Source of the DNA: Mesorhizobium sp. WSM4904
GTDB lineage: Bacteria; Pseudomonadota; Alphaproteobacteria; Rhizobiales; Rhizobiaceae
DNA: 64,000 nucleotides
Direction: 5' to 3'
Assembly: GCF_029674545.1 (NCBI RefSeq)
Contig: NZ_CP121354.1
Coordinates: 1 to 64,000, forward strand
This document shows, one piece after another, positions 56,559-64,000 of this stretch (position 1 is its first letter; every line of letters starts with the position of its first letter). The position numbers and the translations under genes are program-made. The notes beneath the pieces were generated by a model, which searched no databases, had not been told where the DNA came from, and saw nothing but the letters and a program-made list of their open reading frames with translations.

Positions 56559-57403
56559 GCCGCCCACTCCGGCTTGCGGTCGAGCACCGGCAGCGGGTGG
56601 CGCTCGAAGCCGATCCTCGGCATGCAGTTGAGCAGGCCGCGCGTGTAGGGATGCCGGGCATCGCGCAGCTCGGAGGCCTTGAGCTGCTCGACCACCTTGC
56701 CCGCATACATGACGACCACGCGGTCGCAGAATGACGAGACCAGGCGCAGATCGTGCGAGATGAAGATCAGCCCCATGCCGCGCTCGGCGACGAGCCTGTC
56801 GAGGATGTTGAGCACATCGAGCTGCACGGTGACGTCGAGAGCCGAGGTCGGCTCGTCGGCGATCATCAGCTCCGGCCCGGCGATCAGCATCATGGCGATC
56901 ATGGCGCGCTGGCCCATGCCGCCCGAGACCTCGTGCGGGTGGAGATCGAAGACACGCGCCGGATCGCGTATCTGCACCGCCCGCAACATCTCCAGGGCAC
57001 GCTCGCGGGCTTCCGCCTTTCCGACCTTCTCATGCGTGCGCAGCGTCTCGACGATCTGGCGGCCGATGGTCATCACCGGATCGAGCGAATATTTGGGATC
57101 CTGCAGTATCATGGCGATGCGGTTGCCGCGCAGCGCCCGACGCTGGCTGGATGACACCGAGAGCAGATCGATGCCGTCGAAGCTGAGCTTCTTCGCCGAC
57201 ACCTCAGCCTGCGGTGGGGTCAACCCCATGATGGCGCGGCCGGTCTGCGACTTGCCGGAGCCGCTCTCGCCAACGATGCCCAGCCGCTCGCGGCCGAGCG
57301 AGAAGGAAACGCCGCGCACGGCCTGCATGATGCCGGTGCGGGTCGGGAAGGTGACGCGCAGGTCGTCGACTTCGAGAAGCGCGCCTTTTGCATTGCCGCT
57401 CAT
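56555..57403 (-). CDS. Peptide/nickel-type ABC transporter ATP-binding protein (DppD/OppD type)
   Basis: The 282-residue ATPase has Walker A GESGSGKSQTGRAIMGL, Q-loop MILQDPKYSLDPVMT, signature VSGGMGQRAMIAMML and Walker B LMIADEPTSALDVTVQ. The QDPK-SLDP block and the C-terminal HPYTRGLL are typical of OppD/DppD. It uses ATG 57403, overlapping the permease TGA by 4 bp. A GMGQ signature in place of GQRQ is normal for this subgroup. Confidence 0.92.
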   Translation of the reverse strand: MSGNAKGALLEVDDLRVTFPTRTGIMQAVRGVSFSLGRERLGIVGESGSGKSQTGRAIMGLTPPQAEVSAKKLSFDGIDLLSVSSSQRRALRGNRIAMILQDPKYSLDPVMTIGRQIVETLRTHEKVGKAEARERALEMLRAVQIRDPARVFDLHPHEVSGGMGQRAMIAMMLIAGPELMIADEPTSALDVTVQLDVLNILDRLVAERGMGLIFISHDLRLVSSFCDRVVVMYAGKVVEQLKASELRDARHPYTRGLLNCMPRIGFERHPLPVLDRKPEWAA

Positions 57404-58320
57404 TGGTCGCCGCTCCGTGGGTCGAGCGCGTCGCGCAGGCCGTCGCCGAGCAGGTTGAAGCCGAGGCTGACGATGAGGATGGCAGCACCCGGCGCGGCGG
57501 CTACCCACCACTGGTCGAGGATGAAGCGGCGGCCCGACGCGATCATCGCGCCCCATTCGGGCAGCGGCGGCTGCGCGCCGAGCCCAAGGAAGCCGAGGCC
57601 GGCGGCGGTAAGGATGATGCCGGCCATGTCGAGGGTCACCCGGATGATCAGCGAGGAGATGCAGAGCGGCATGATGTGGCGGAGCACGATGCGGAAGGGC
57701 GAAGCGCCCATCAGCTGCACCGCCTTGATGAAATCGGAGTTGCGCACCGTCAGCGTCTCGGCGCGGGCTATGCGCGCATAAGGCGGCCATGACGTGATGG
57801 CGATCGCCAGCACCGCGTTCTCGATGCCGGGCCCGAGCGCCGCGACGAAGGCAAGCGCCAGAACCAGCTTCGGGAAGGCGAGGAAGATGTCGGTGATGCG
57901 CATCAGGATGGTGTCGGTCCAGCCGCCGGCATAGCCGGCGACAGTGCCGACCAGCAGGCCGATGGGGGCGGCGATGACGGCGACGAGGATGACGACGTAG
58001 AGCGTCCAGCGCGAACCGTAGACGATGCGCGAATAGATGTCGCGGCCAAGGTCGTCGGTGCCGAACCAGTGCGCCGCGCCGGGCGGAAGCAAGCGGGCGT
58101 TCTTCAGATCGCCCACGGTCGGCGAATAGGGCGCCAGCACGTCGGCAAAGGCGGCGACCGCGACCAGCGCGAGGATGATCAGCAGACCGACGAGGGCCAA
58201 CCGGTTGGCAGAAAAACGCCGCCACGCCACATAGGCGCGGCCGAGCCGCGCCTGCACGCGCGAGGCCGGCCGCTCGCTGAGCAGCCATTCGCGCCGGCTT
58301 TGGACGACTTCTGTGCTCAT
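57400..58320 (-). CDS. Peptide/nickel-type ABC transporter permease (DppC type)
   Basis: The 306-residue protein has six transmembrane helices and a periplasmic loop typical of OppC/DppC. The EAA loop (RIARAETLTVRNSDFIKAVQ) contacts the ATPases. The N-terminus has an Arg-rich cytoplasmic segment. It overlaps dppB and dppD by 4 bp each, so the unit is translationally coupled. Confidence 0.92.
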   Translation of the reverse strand: MSTEVVQSRREWLLSERPASRVQARLGRAYVAWRRFSANRLALVGLLIILALVAVAAFADVLAPYSPTVGDLKNARLLPPGAAHWFGTDDLGRDIYSRIVYGSRWTLYVVILVAVIAAPIGLLVGTVAGYAGGWTDTILMRITDIFLAFPKLVLALAFVAALGPGIENAVLAIAITSWPPYARIARAETLTVRNSDFIKAVQLMGASPFRIVLRHIMPLCISSLIIRVTLDMAGIILTAAGLGFLGLGAQPPLPEWGAMIASGRRFILDQWWVAAAPGAAILIVSLGFNLLGDGLRDALDPRSGDQ

Positions 58321-59384
58321 CCGGCCTTCGTCCTTGGGTCAAGAAGCCGATAAAGCAGGTCGGACAGAAGATTGATGGCGATGAAGACCGAGCCGATGAT
58401 GATGGTGCCGCCGAGCACCGCGTTCATGTCGGCGTTCTGCAGCGAATTGGTGATGTAGAGGCCGATGCCCGGCCAGGAGAAAACGGTCTCGGTCAGCACC
58501 GAGCCTTCAAGCAGGCTGGCATAGGAGAGCGCGATCACCGTCACCATCGGCACTGCTGCATTGCGTAGCGCATGGCCCCAGATGATGCGCGTTTCCGACA
58601 GGCCCTTGGCGCGCGCGGCGACGATGTATTCCTGCGCCATTTCGTTCAGCATGAAGGAGCGTGTCATGCGGCTGATATAGGCGAGCGCGAAATAGCCGAG
58701 CAGCGAGGCCGGCAGGATGATGTGGCGGTAGGCGTCATAAAAGACATCCCACTGGCCCTGCATCGCCGCGTCGAGAAGGTAGAAGCCGGTGATCGGCGTG
58801 AAGGTGTATTCATAGACAACGTCGAGCCGCGCCGGAAAGGCGACCCATTGCAGCTTGGCGTAGAACAGCACGAGGCCGAGCAGTCCCAGCCAGAAGATCG
58901 GCACGGAGTAGCCTATCAGGCCGATGATGCGCACGATTTGGTCGATGAGGCTGCCGCGCCGCACCGCCGCCAGCACGCCGAGCGGCACGCCGATGACGGC
59001 GCCGATGATGGTGCCCAGCGTGGCGAGCTCGATCGTCGCCGGGAAGACGCGGCGGATGTCGGACATAACCGGATTGGTGGTCAGCACCGAGGTGCCGAAA
59101 TCGCCGCTCAGCGCGCTTTTGACATAGATGTAAAACTGCTCGATCAGCGGCAGGTCGAGGCCCATTTCGCGGCGCGTGCGCTCGACGACGGCCGTCGGCG
59201 CGCGGTCGCCGAGCACGGCCAGCACCGGATCGATGGGGATGACGCGGCCGATGAAGAAGGTCACCGCGAGAAGACCGAGATAGGTCGTCACCGCGATGAC
59301 CAGGAAGCGGCCAACCGATGATAAAATAGCGACGGCACGGGCGCTGCCGCGCCCTGCCGCCGCCTGGTTTTCAGCTACGCTCAC
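58317..59384 (-). CDS. Peptide/nickel-type ABC transporter permease (DppB type)
   Basis: The 355-residue protein has six membrane helices, a long first periplasmic loop with RREMGLDLPLIEQFYIYVKS and the EAA loop EYIVAARAKGLSETRIIWGH of DppB permeases. An extra N-terminal stretch (MSVAENQAAAGRGSARAVAI) precedes the first helix. It starts 13 bp after the substrate-binding protein gene and overlaps the next permease by 4 bp. Confidence 0.92.
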   Translation of the reverse strand: MSVAENQAAAGRGSARAVAILSSVGRFLVIAVTTYLGLLAVTFFIGRVIPIDPVLAVLGDRAPTAVVERTRREMGLDLPLIEQFYIYVKSALSGDFGTSVLTTNPVMSDIRRVFPATIELATLGTIIGAVIGVPLGVLAAVRRGSLIDQIVRIIGLIGYSVPIFWLGLLGLVLFYAKLQWVAFPARLDVVYEYTFTPITGFYLLDAAMQGQWDVFYDAYRHIILPASLLGYFALAYISRMTRSFMLNEMAQEYIVAARAKGLSETRIIWGHALRNAAVPMVTVIALSYASLLEGSVLTETVFSWPGIGLYITNSLQNADMNAVLGGTIIIGSVFIAINLLSDLLYRLLDPRTKAG

Positions 59385-59397
59385 GCGTCCGACGAGC

Positions 59398-61026
59398 CTA
59401 CTTGGAGACCGTCCAGACGAAATTGGTATCGAAGCTCGGGCCGAGCTTGAAATCCTTGAGGTTCTTGCGAAGTCCTGCCACTTCCAGCTGCTGATGGATG
59501 ATGACGAAGGGGCTGGTATCGAGGATCTTCTGCTGCAGGTCCTTGTACATGTCGGCGCGCTTGGCCGAATCCTTCTCCAGCAGCGCCGCCTCGGTTTCCT
59601 TGGTCAGATCCGGAATGTCCCAAGCATTGCGCCAGGCCAGCGTCTTGATCTTGGCCGCGTCGGAATTGTCCGGGTTCGAGGCGAAGGTCTGGGCGTTGGA
59701 GTTCGGATCGAAATAGTCCTGGCCCCAGTTGCCGATATAGATGTCGTGGTTGCGCGCACGGTACTTGGTCAGCGTCTGCTTGCCGTCGCCAGGGATGATC
59801 TCCAGCTTGATGCCGGCCTGGCCGAGCGTCTGCTGGATCGATTCCGCCATGCCGGTGGTCGGCTGGCCGGTGCGCACGTCCATGGTCACCTTGAAGCCGT
59901 CGGCTAACCCGGCCTTGGCCAGCAGCTCCTTGGCCTTGGCGACGTCGAGCTTGAAGGGATTCTCGTCGACGGCGCCGAGGTCGCCCTTGGGCAGGAAGGA
60001 CTGATGGATCTCGCCGATGCCCTTGAGGATGGTCGAGGCCATCGCGTCGTAGTCGACCAGATATTTGAACGCCTGGCGAACCTCCGGCTTGGCAAGGTTC
60101 GGATTCTTCTGGTTGAGGCTGATGTAGTAGACCGTGCCTTTCGGGGCGCTGGTGGTGGCGAGATCGGCGTTCTTTGCGACGGCGTCGAGGTCGTTCGGCT
60201 CGAGGTTGCGGGCAACGTCGATGTCGCCAGCCTCGAGCGCCAGACGCTGTGCGGAGCTTTCCTTCATGTTGCGGTAGATGACGCGGGCCAGCTTCGCCTT
60301 TTCGCCGTTGTAGTTGTCGTTGCGCTCCAAAACGACGGCTTCATTGGCGCGCCATTCACGCAGCTTGTAGGGGCCGGAGCCGGCATAGCCGGTCTTCAGC
60401 CAGGCATTGCCGAAGTCGTTGTCCCATTTGTAGTCGGCGCTGGGCGTTACGGCCGCGACATGTTCCTTGACCAGCTTGCTGTCGACGACGGAAGCGACGG
60501 TGGCCGACAGGCAGTTCAGCACGAAGCTCGGCGCGTAGGCCTTGTCGACGACGAATTGGAAAGTCGTGTCGTCGACCGCCTTGGCCTTCTCGGTGACGTT
60601 GTCGCCGCTGATGCCGAACTGATTGATGATGAAGGCTGGGCTCTTGTCGAGCTTGATGGCGCGCTCGAAGGAGTAGGCGACGTCGGCCGCGGTGATCGGA
60701 TTGCCGGAAGCGAACTTCATGCCGGGCTTGAGCTTGAAGGTGTAGGTCAGGCCGTCGTCGGAAACGGTCCAGCTCTCGGCGAGGTCACCCTTGACCTTGG
60801 AGGTGTCGCTGAGGTCGAGTCGTACCAGGAGATCATAGGTGTTGCCGGTGACTTCGGCGGTCGACAGCTCGAACGCCTCGCCCGGATCCATCGAGATGAT
60901 GTCGTCGATGGCGAAGCCTTCGACCAGCGTGTCGGCAGGCGTGACCGCAAAAGCGGGCGCCGCAAGCAGCGCAGATATCGCCACACCCGCAAGCAAGCTA
61001 CGGAGAGCAAACTTTTCCAGCATCAT
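59398..61026 (-). CDS. Peptide/nickel-type ABC transporter substrate-binding protein (SBP family 5)
   Basis: The 542-residue periplasmic protein has a signal peptide (MMLEKFALRSLLAGVAISAL, cleavage near AFAVT) and the SBP_bac_5 fold, with DLAESWTVSDDGLTYTFKLK, KFASGNPITAADVAYSFERA and GDIDVARNLEPNDLDAVAKN. The ligand (oligopeptide, dipeptide, opine or nickel) cannot be told. It leads the five-gene operon SBP-DppB-DppC-DppD-DppF. The 268-bp upstream gap must hold the promoter; I see no clear operator. Confidence 0.92.
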   Translation of the reverse strand: MMLEKFALRSLLAGVAISALLAAPAFAVTPADTLVEGFAIDDIISMDPGEAFELSTAEVTGNTYDLLVRLDLSDTSKVKGDLAESWTVSDDGLTYTFKLKPGMKFASGNPITAADVAYSFERAIKLDKSPAFIINQFGISGDNVTEKAKAVDDTTFQFVVDKAYAPSFVLNCLSATVASVVDSKLVKEHVAAVTPSADYKWDNDFGNAWLKTGYAGSGPYKLREWRANEAVVLERNDNYNGEKAKLARVIYRNMKESSAQRLALEAGDIDVARNLEPNDLDAVAKNADLATTSAPKGTVYYISLNQKNPNLAKPEVRQAFKYLVDYDAMASTILKGIGEIHQSFLPKGDLGAVDENPFKLDVAKAKELLAKAGLADGFKVTMDVRTGQPTTGMAESIQQTLGQAGIKLEIIPGDGKQTLTKYRARNHDIYIGNWGQDYFDPNSNAQTFASNPDNSDAAKIKTLAWRNAWDIPDLTKETEAALLEKDSAKRADMYKDLQQKILDTSPFVIIHQQLEVAGLRKNLKDFKLGPSFDTNFVWTVSK

Positions 61027-61294
61027 GATGATCGTTCCCTGTTTTGTTGACCTGAGGTTCCCGGCTCAGGGCTGCTTTGTTCTTCTCGAAGCCGACGGCG
61101 GCTTGAACCACTTACCGTCGTGGTTTTTGTCCAGTTGGTCAACACCCTATTCGGCAGCGTTCGAACCGGCAACGCGCATTTTGCGAAACAGCTTATTGGG
61201 CCAGAACGGGTGTCACGAGTCGACCCGTGCGCTGGCTAATCGAAGCCTTCAATCAGGAAAAATCTGCTAGACTTTCGACCCTTGGAGGTCGCCG

Positions 61295-62569
61295 TCATTT
61301 CAGTTGCGCAACCAAGCTCGCGTCGGGAAAGCAGGTCGCAGGCTTGCCGTTCTTCGCTTGCCAGACGCCGATCGAGCGGCGCGTCTTGAAGCCGGGCAGG
61401 CCGTCGGCGCTGCCGACGTCGTAGCCCTTCGCCTGCAGCGCCTGCTGGAGTGCCGCGATGTCGGACCGGTGGAGATCGCCCACCAGGCCCCAGGTGCCGG
61501 AGAAGGTGGCGTCACCCTTGGCGATGCGGTCGGCGGCGTGGCCGATGAACAGCGCATAGAGGTCGCTGGTGTTGTATTCCTTCAGCACATAGAAGTTCGG
61601 CGTGACGATGAAGGCCGGGCCGCTGCGCCCGGCCGGCATCAGGAGGAAGCCTTCGGCCTTCAGCTCGCTGGCCTGGAACGCCCTGCCGTCGGCGCGCCTG
61701 ATACCCATCGCCACCCAGTCGGAAATCTTCTTGCCCTGGTCCGGTCCTTCAAGCGAGCAGGAGACGTTTGCCGGCGCGATCACCTCGGTCCCCCAGCCGC
61801 GGCCCCTCACCCAGCCATAATGGACGAGGTAGTTGGCGATGGAAGCGAGCACGTCGGGCGTCGAGTTCCAGATGTCGGGCCGCCCGTCGCCATCGAAATC
61901 GACGGCGTGCTTCAGAAAGGACGTCGGCATGAATTGCGGCTGGCCGAGCGCGCCGGCCCAGGACGACTTCATCGCATCGACCGGGGCGAGCCTGCGCTCG
62001 ACGATGTCGAGCGCGGCCAGCACCTCGATGCGAAAGAAATCCTTTTTCGTCGACATGAACGCCTTGGTGCCCAGCACCTCGAAGGCGTCGTAAGGCATCT
62101 TGGCGGCGCCGAAGCCGGTCTCGCGGCCCCAGATCGCCAGCACGATGTCGCCGGGCACGCCGTAGCGCTTTTCGATCAGCCCGAGCACCCTCGCATTGGC
62201 GCTCTCGCGCGCCCGTCCACCGGTGGTGACGGCGCGAATGATCTTCTCGGCGAAATAATTGGCGGGCGGACCGAACTCGGCCTGGTGCTGCTTTTCGGGC
62301 GTCGTCGGCTTCACGCCGGGCATGACGAGGTCCGGCAGCTTCAGGTTCGGCTTCACGCCGATGAAGGCGGCATCGAAGGTTTTCTTGGAGATGCCCTTGG
62401 CCTTGGCTTCGGGCCAGAGGTCGTTCTGCAGCCAGGCCTGGAATTGGCCGTCGATGGGGGCGGCGCGGGTGGGGATGGAGAGGAACAGCCCGACAAGTGC
62501 TGCAAGGAAGGAAAGTACAGCCAATCTGAGAAGCCGGCGCCAGGCACCCCCCTCTGTCCTGCCGGACAT
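61295..62569 (-). CDS. Membrane-bound lytic murein transglycosylase B family (MltB-like), start inside a repeat
   Basis: The protein cleaves the glycan strand of peptidoglycan. It has 424 residues with a hydrophobic signal (LLRLAVLSFLAALVGLFLSI), the SLT_2 domain (about 50-330) with the catalytic Glu in LAIWGRETGFGAAKMPY, ALGQPQFMPTSF and a C-terminal peptidoglycan-binding domain (ALQQALQAKGYDVGSADGLP). The best start, ATG 62569 (MSGRTEGGAWRR), lies within the left arm of a 50-bp inverted repeat and supplies the basic residues before the signal. A TTG at 62524 would remove them. Confidence 0.88.
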   Translation of the reverse strand: MSGRTEGGAWRRLLRLAVLSFLAALVGLFLSIPTRAAPIDGQFQAWLQNDLWPEAKAKGISKKTFDAAFIGVKPNLKLPDLVMPGVKPTTPEKQHQAEFGPPANYFAEKIIRAVTTGGRARESANARVLGLIEKRYGVPGDIVLAIWGRETGFGAAKMPYDAFEVLGTKAFMSTKKDFFRIEVLAALDIVERRLAPVDAMKSSWAGALGQPQFMPTSFLKHAVDFDGDGRPDIWNSTPDVLASIANYLVHYGWVRGRGWGTEVIAPANVSCSLEGPDQGKKISDWVAMGIRRADGRAFQASELKAEGFLLMPAGRSGPAFIVTPNFYVLKEYNTSDLYALFIGHAADRIAKGDATFSGTWGLVGDLHRSDIAALQQALQAKGYDVGSADGLPGFKTRRSIGVWQAKNGKPATCFPDASLVAQLK

Positions 62570-62703
62570 CTCCCCCTCAAGGGGGGAGATTGGATGTCGC
62601 CCTGGCTTTCGCCAATCGCCAACGTTGAAAGGAAAATGTTGCCGGCGAAACTGCCAATCTCCCCCCTTGAGGGGGAGATGTCCGGCAGGACAGAGGGGGG
62701 TGC
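62544..62703. repeat. Perfect 50-bp inverted repeat, 60-bp spacer
   Basis: The left arm 62544-62593 (from GCACCCCCCTCTGTCCTGCC to GGAGATTGG) is exactly the reverse complement of the right arm 62654-62703. Each arm also contains an inner CTCCCCC-TCAA-GGGGGGAG hairpin. I recall this type of palindrome as frequent in Mesorhizobium genomes. The left arm carries the start codon of the transglycosylase gene, and the right arm ends 60 bp before the recR stop. Confidence 0.92.
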
Positions 62704-62763
62704 TTAGCGCCAACTTCGAAGGATGCATTCCAGTCATAGCGCGCATCCTCCGTCTCGCTGCGC

Positions 62764-63369
62764 TCAAAACGCCGTCCTCGAGCGCAGCGCCGCGGCCAGC
62801 GTGCCTTCGTCGAGGTAATCGAGCTCGCCGCCGACCGGAACGCCGTGCGCGAGCCGTGTCACCTTGACTTCGAAGCCCGAGAGCTGGTCGGTCAAGTAAT
62901 GCGCCGTCGTCTGGCCCTCGACGGTGGCGTTGACGGCGAGGATCACCTCCTTCACCTCGCCGCCGGCGACGCGGTCGATCAATGAGCGGATGTTGAGCTG
63001 GTCCGGGCCGATGCCGTCGAGCGGCGACAGTGTGCCGCCGAGCACGTGGTAGCGCACGTTCATGGCGGCGGCACGCTCCAGCGCCCAGAGATCGGAGACG
63101 TCCTCCACGACGATCAGCGTGCCGGCATCGCGACGCGGGTCGGTGCAGATCATGCAGGGGTCGGAGGTGTCGACATTGCCGCAGGTCGAGCAGATGCGCA
63201 CCTTGTCGACCGCCTCGCCCATGGCGGCGGCGAGTGGCTGCAGCAGTTGCTCCTTCTTCTTGATCAGATGGAGGGCCGCTCGCCTTGCCGAACGCGGACC
63301 GAGCCCCGGCACCTTGGCCAGGAGCTGGATCAGGCGTTCGATCTCTGGACCGGCGATTCGCTTCGACAT
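62764..63369 (-). CDS. recR: Recombination protein RecR
   Basis: RecR forms a ring that works with RecO and RecF in gap repair. It has 201 residues: a helix-hairpin-helix start ([20 protein letters not shown]), a zinc finger with four Cys ([20 protein letters not shown]) and a Toprim domain ([16 protein letters not shown]). Only the C-terminal neighbours are in the window. The upstream gene is not ybaB or dnaX, which often precede recR. Confidence 0.96.
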   Translation of the reverse strand: MSKRIAGPEIERLIQLLAKVPGLGPRSARRAALHLIKKKEQLLQPLAAAMGEAVDKVRICSTCGNVDTSDPCMICTDPRRDAGTLIVVEDVSDLWALERAAAMNVRYHVLGGTLSPLDGIGPDQLNIRSLIDRVAGGEVKEVILAVNATVEGQTTAHYLTDQLSGFEVKVTRLAHGVPVGGELDYLDEGTLAAALRSRTAF

Positions 63370-63418
63370 CGCTCTGATCTAGGATTTTTCGGAGCGCTTT
63401 GGAACAGTCGCAACGATG

Positions 63419-63450
63419 CACGGCCCGCCTTGCTGCCAAGGCGGGCCGTG
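63419..63450 (-). terminator. Strong 14-bp perfect hairpin
   Basis: CACGGCCCGCCTTG (63419-63432) and CAAGGCGGGCCGTG (63437-63450) form a perfect 14-bp stem with a CTGC loop, 23 bp after the stop of the upstream gene. No T-tract follows on the minus strand. The energy suggests a terminator or mRNA end even so. Confidence 0.7.
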
Positions 63451-63473
63451 TGCCGAGGGTCGACTCAACAGGT

Positions 63474-64000
63474 TTAGAGCGGTCGGTTCTGGCTGACGAT
63501 CAGCGCGCCAATGGCATCGGTGTTCTCAGGCGTCGATTGGAATCCCATCGCCGCTTCCTGGGGAGCGCTCGGAACGGAGGTGACATACCGGCCTTTCAGC
63601 GTGCCGCCGAAGCGGGACGCGTCCGGCTCCTCCATCGGCTCCTGCATCGCCACCACGGTCGGCTTCGCCGTGACGCGGCCGGACTTCTGCGAGGGCGCGG
63701 CGGAAGCAGTCATGACGGTCTGCTCGGCCGGAACGGCTGCTGGCTTGGCCGAAGGCACCGGCGCCGCTACCGCGGTCATTGCGGCCTGCTTGGCCGGATC
63801 GGCATGGACAATGGTCTTGACCACCGGCTCGGCGGAAGCGACGAGCACCGGAGCGGCGGGGTCGGTCTTCTGCGACTTGTCGGAGGCCATGGCGACCACG
63901 GGCTCGTCCGGCAGCGGCTGCCAATTGCGGCCGCGCTTCTCATAGAAGGCGTTGCCGCCGGCCACCATCGTGTAGTGCATGTTCTTGTAGGGGAAGCGCA
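63474..64000 (-). CDS. Unidentified protein, C-terminal part (runs off the window)
   Basis: The frame is open to the window end. Codons before the ATG at 63980 read FPYKN, so that Met is probably internal. The visible 175 residues begin with an ordered segment (NMHYTMVAGGNAFYEKRGRN, then WQPLPDEP) and become rich in Ala, Pro and Val (PVVKTIVHADPAKQAAMTAV). The end is GALIVSQNRPL. The low-complexity composition fits a periplasmic or cell-wall protein with a flexible tail, but I do not recognise the family. Its stop is followed by a strong hairpin. Confidence 0.55.
   Translation of the reverse strand, partial: RFPYKNMHYTMVAGGNAFYEKRGRNWQPLPDEPVVAMASDKSQKTDPAAPVLVASAEPVVKTIVHADPAKQAAMTAVAAPVPSAKPAAVPAEQTVMTASAAPSQKSGRVTAKPTVVAMQEPMEEPDASRFGGTLKGRYVTSVPSAPQEAAMGFQSTPENTDAIGALIVSQNRPL

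Overview
The window is GC-rich, gene-dense chromosomal DNA from an alphaproteobacterium of the order Hyphomicrobiales (rhizobial group), most likely Mesorhizobium or a close relative. The evidence is the gene order (dnaA-dnaN-recF-moeB, irr-fabA-fabB-fabI, phrR between lnt and metK), an Irr-type Fur regulator together with a perfect Irr box, a YlxR-L7Ae fusion, and several families of intergenic palindromes of the kind common in rhizobia. The assignment rests on recognition of families, not on a database search. No rRNA or tRNA gene, CRISPR array, prophage or replication origin was recognised.

Layout. 1-4 kb: replication genes dnaA, dnaN, recF. 4.0-5.6 kb: an IS256-family insertion sequence that landed inside a tandem array of 35-bp hairpin repeats; the 8-bp target duplication is intact. 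5.6-9.5 kb: moeB, a GNAT acetyltransferase and a two-subunit aconitase X in one run, facing a D-2-hydroxyacid dehydrogenase. 9.7-14.2 kb: a secreted SH3 protein, irr with a DUF4260 gene, and the anaerobic-type unsaturated fatty acid genes fabA, fabB and fabI. 14.3-17.1 kb: a GGDEF-EAL protein with a degenerate GGDEF site, a repeat array and an RsmC-like methyltransferase. 17.2-28.5 kb, minus strand: rimP-nusA-ylxR-infB-rbfA-truB, then corA, rpsO and pnp (transcription, translation initiation, RNA decay). 28.7-40.2 kb, mostly minus strand: tsaB, rimI, plsC, miaB, phoH, ybeY, corC, a VOC protein, lnt, phrR, metK and trmB. 40.4-48.3 kb: an iron cluster with two imelysin-family proteins, Bfd, bacterioferritin, a di-heme DUF1111 protein and a DUF1513 protein, divergent from an FAD-dependent ferredoxin reductase, with a perfect Irr box between. 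48.3-50.2 kb: a ParDE toxin-antitoxin pair and gabT. 50.5-55.8 kb: an RND pump with two adaptors. 55.8-61.0 kb: a five-gene peptide/nickel-type ABC transporter. 61.3-64 kb: a lytic transglycosylase, recR and the 3' part of an unidentified gene that runs off the window.

How the parts fit. Most of the window is core information processing and envelope biogenesis. The accessory content is small: one IS element, one toxin-antitoxin pair and the palindromic repeats. Iron is a recurrent theme, because irr at 10.8 kb could act on the Irr box at 46.9 kb that sits upstream of the iron cluster. The most notable unexplained signals are regulatory rather than genic: an intrinsic terminator between a near-consensus promoter and rimP-nusA, a predicted three-way-junction RNA plus terminator before metK, a hairpin between an ideal Shine-Dalgarno sequence and the GGDEF-EAL start codon, and a set of palindromes that share a core but have different matched arms. 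No clearly new multi-gene system was found.
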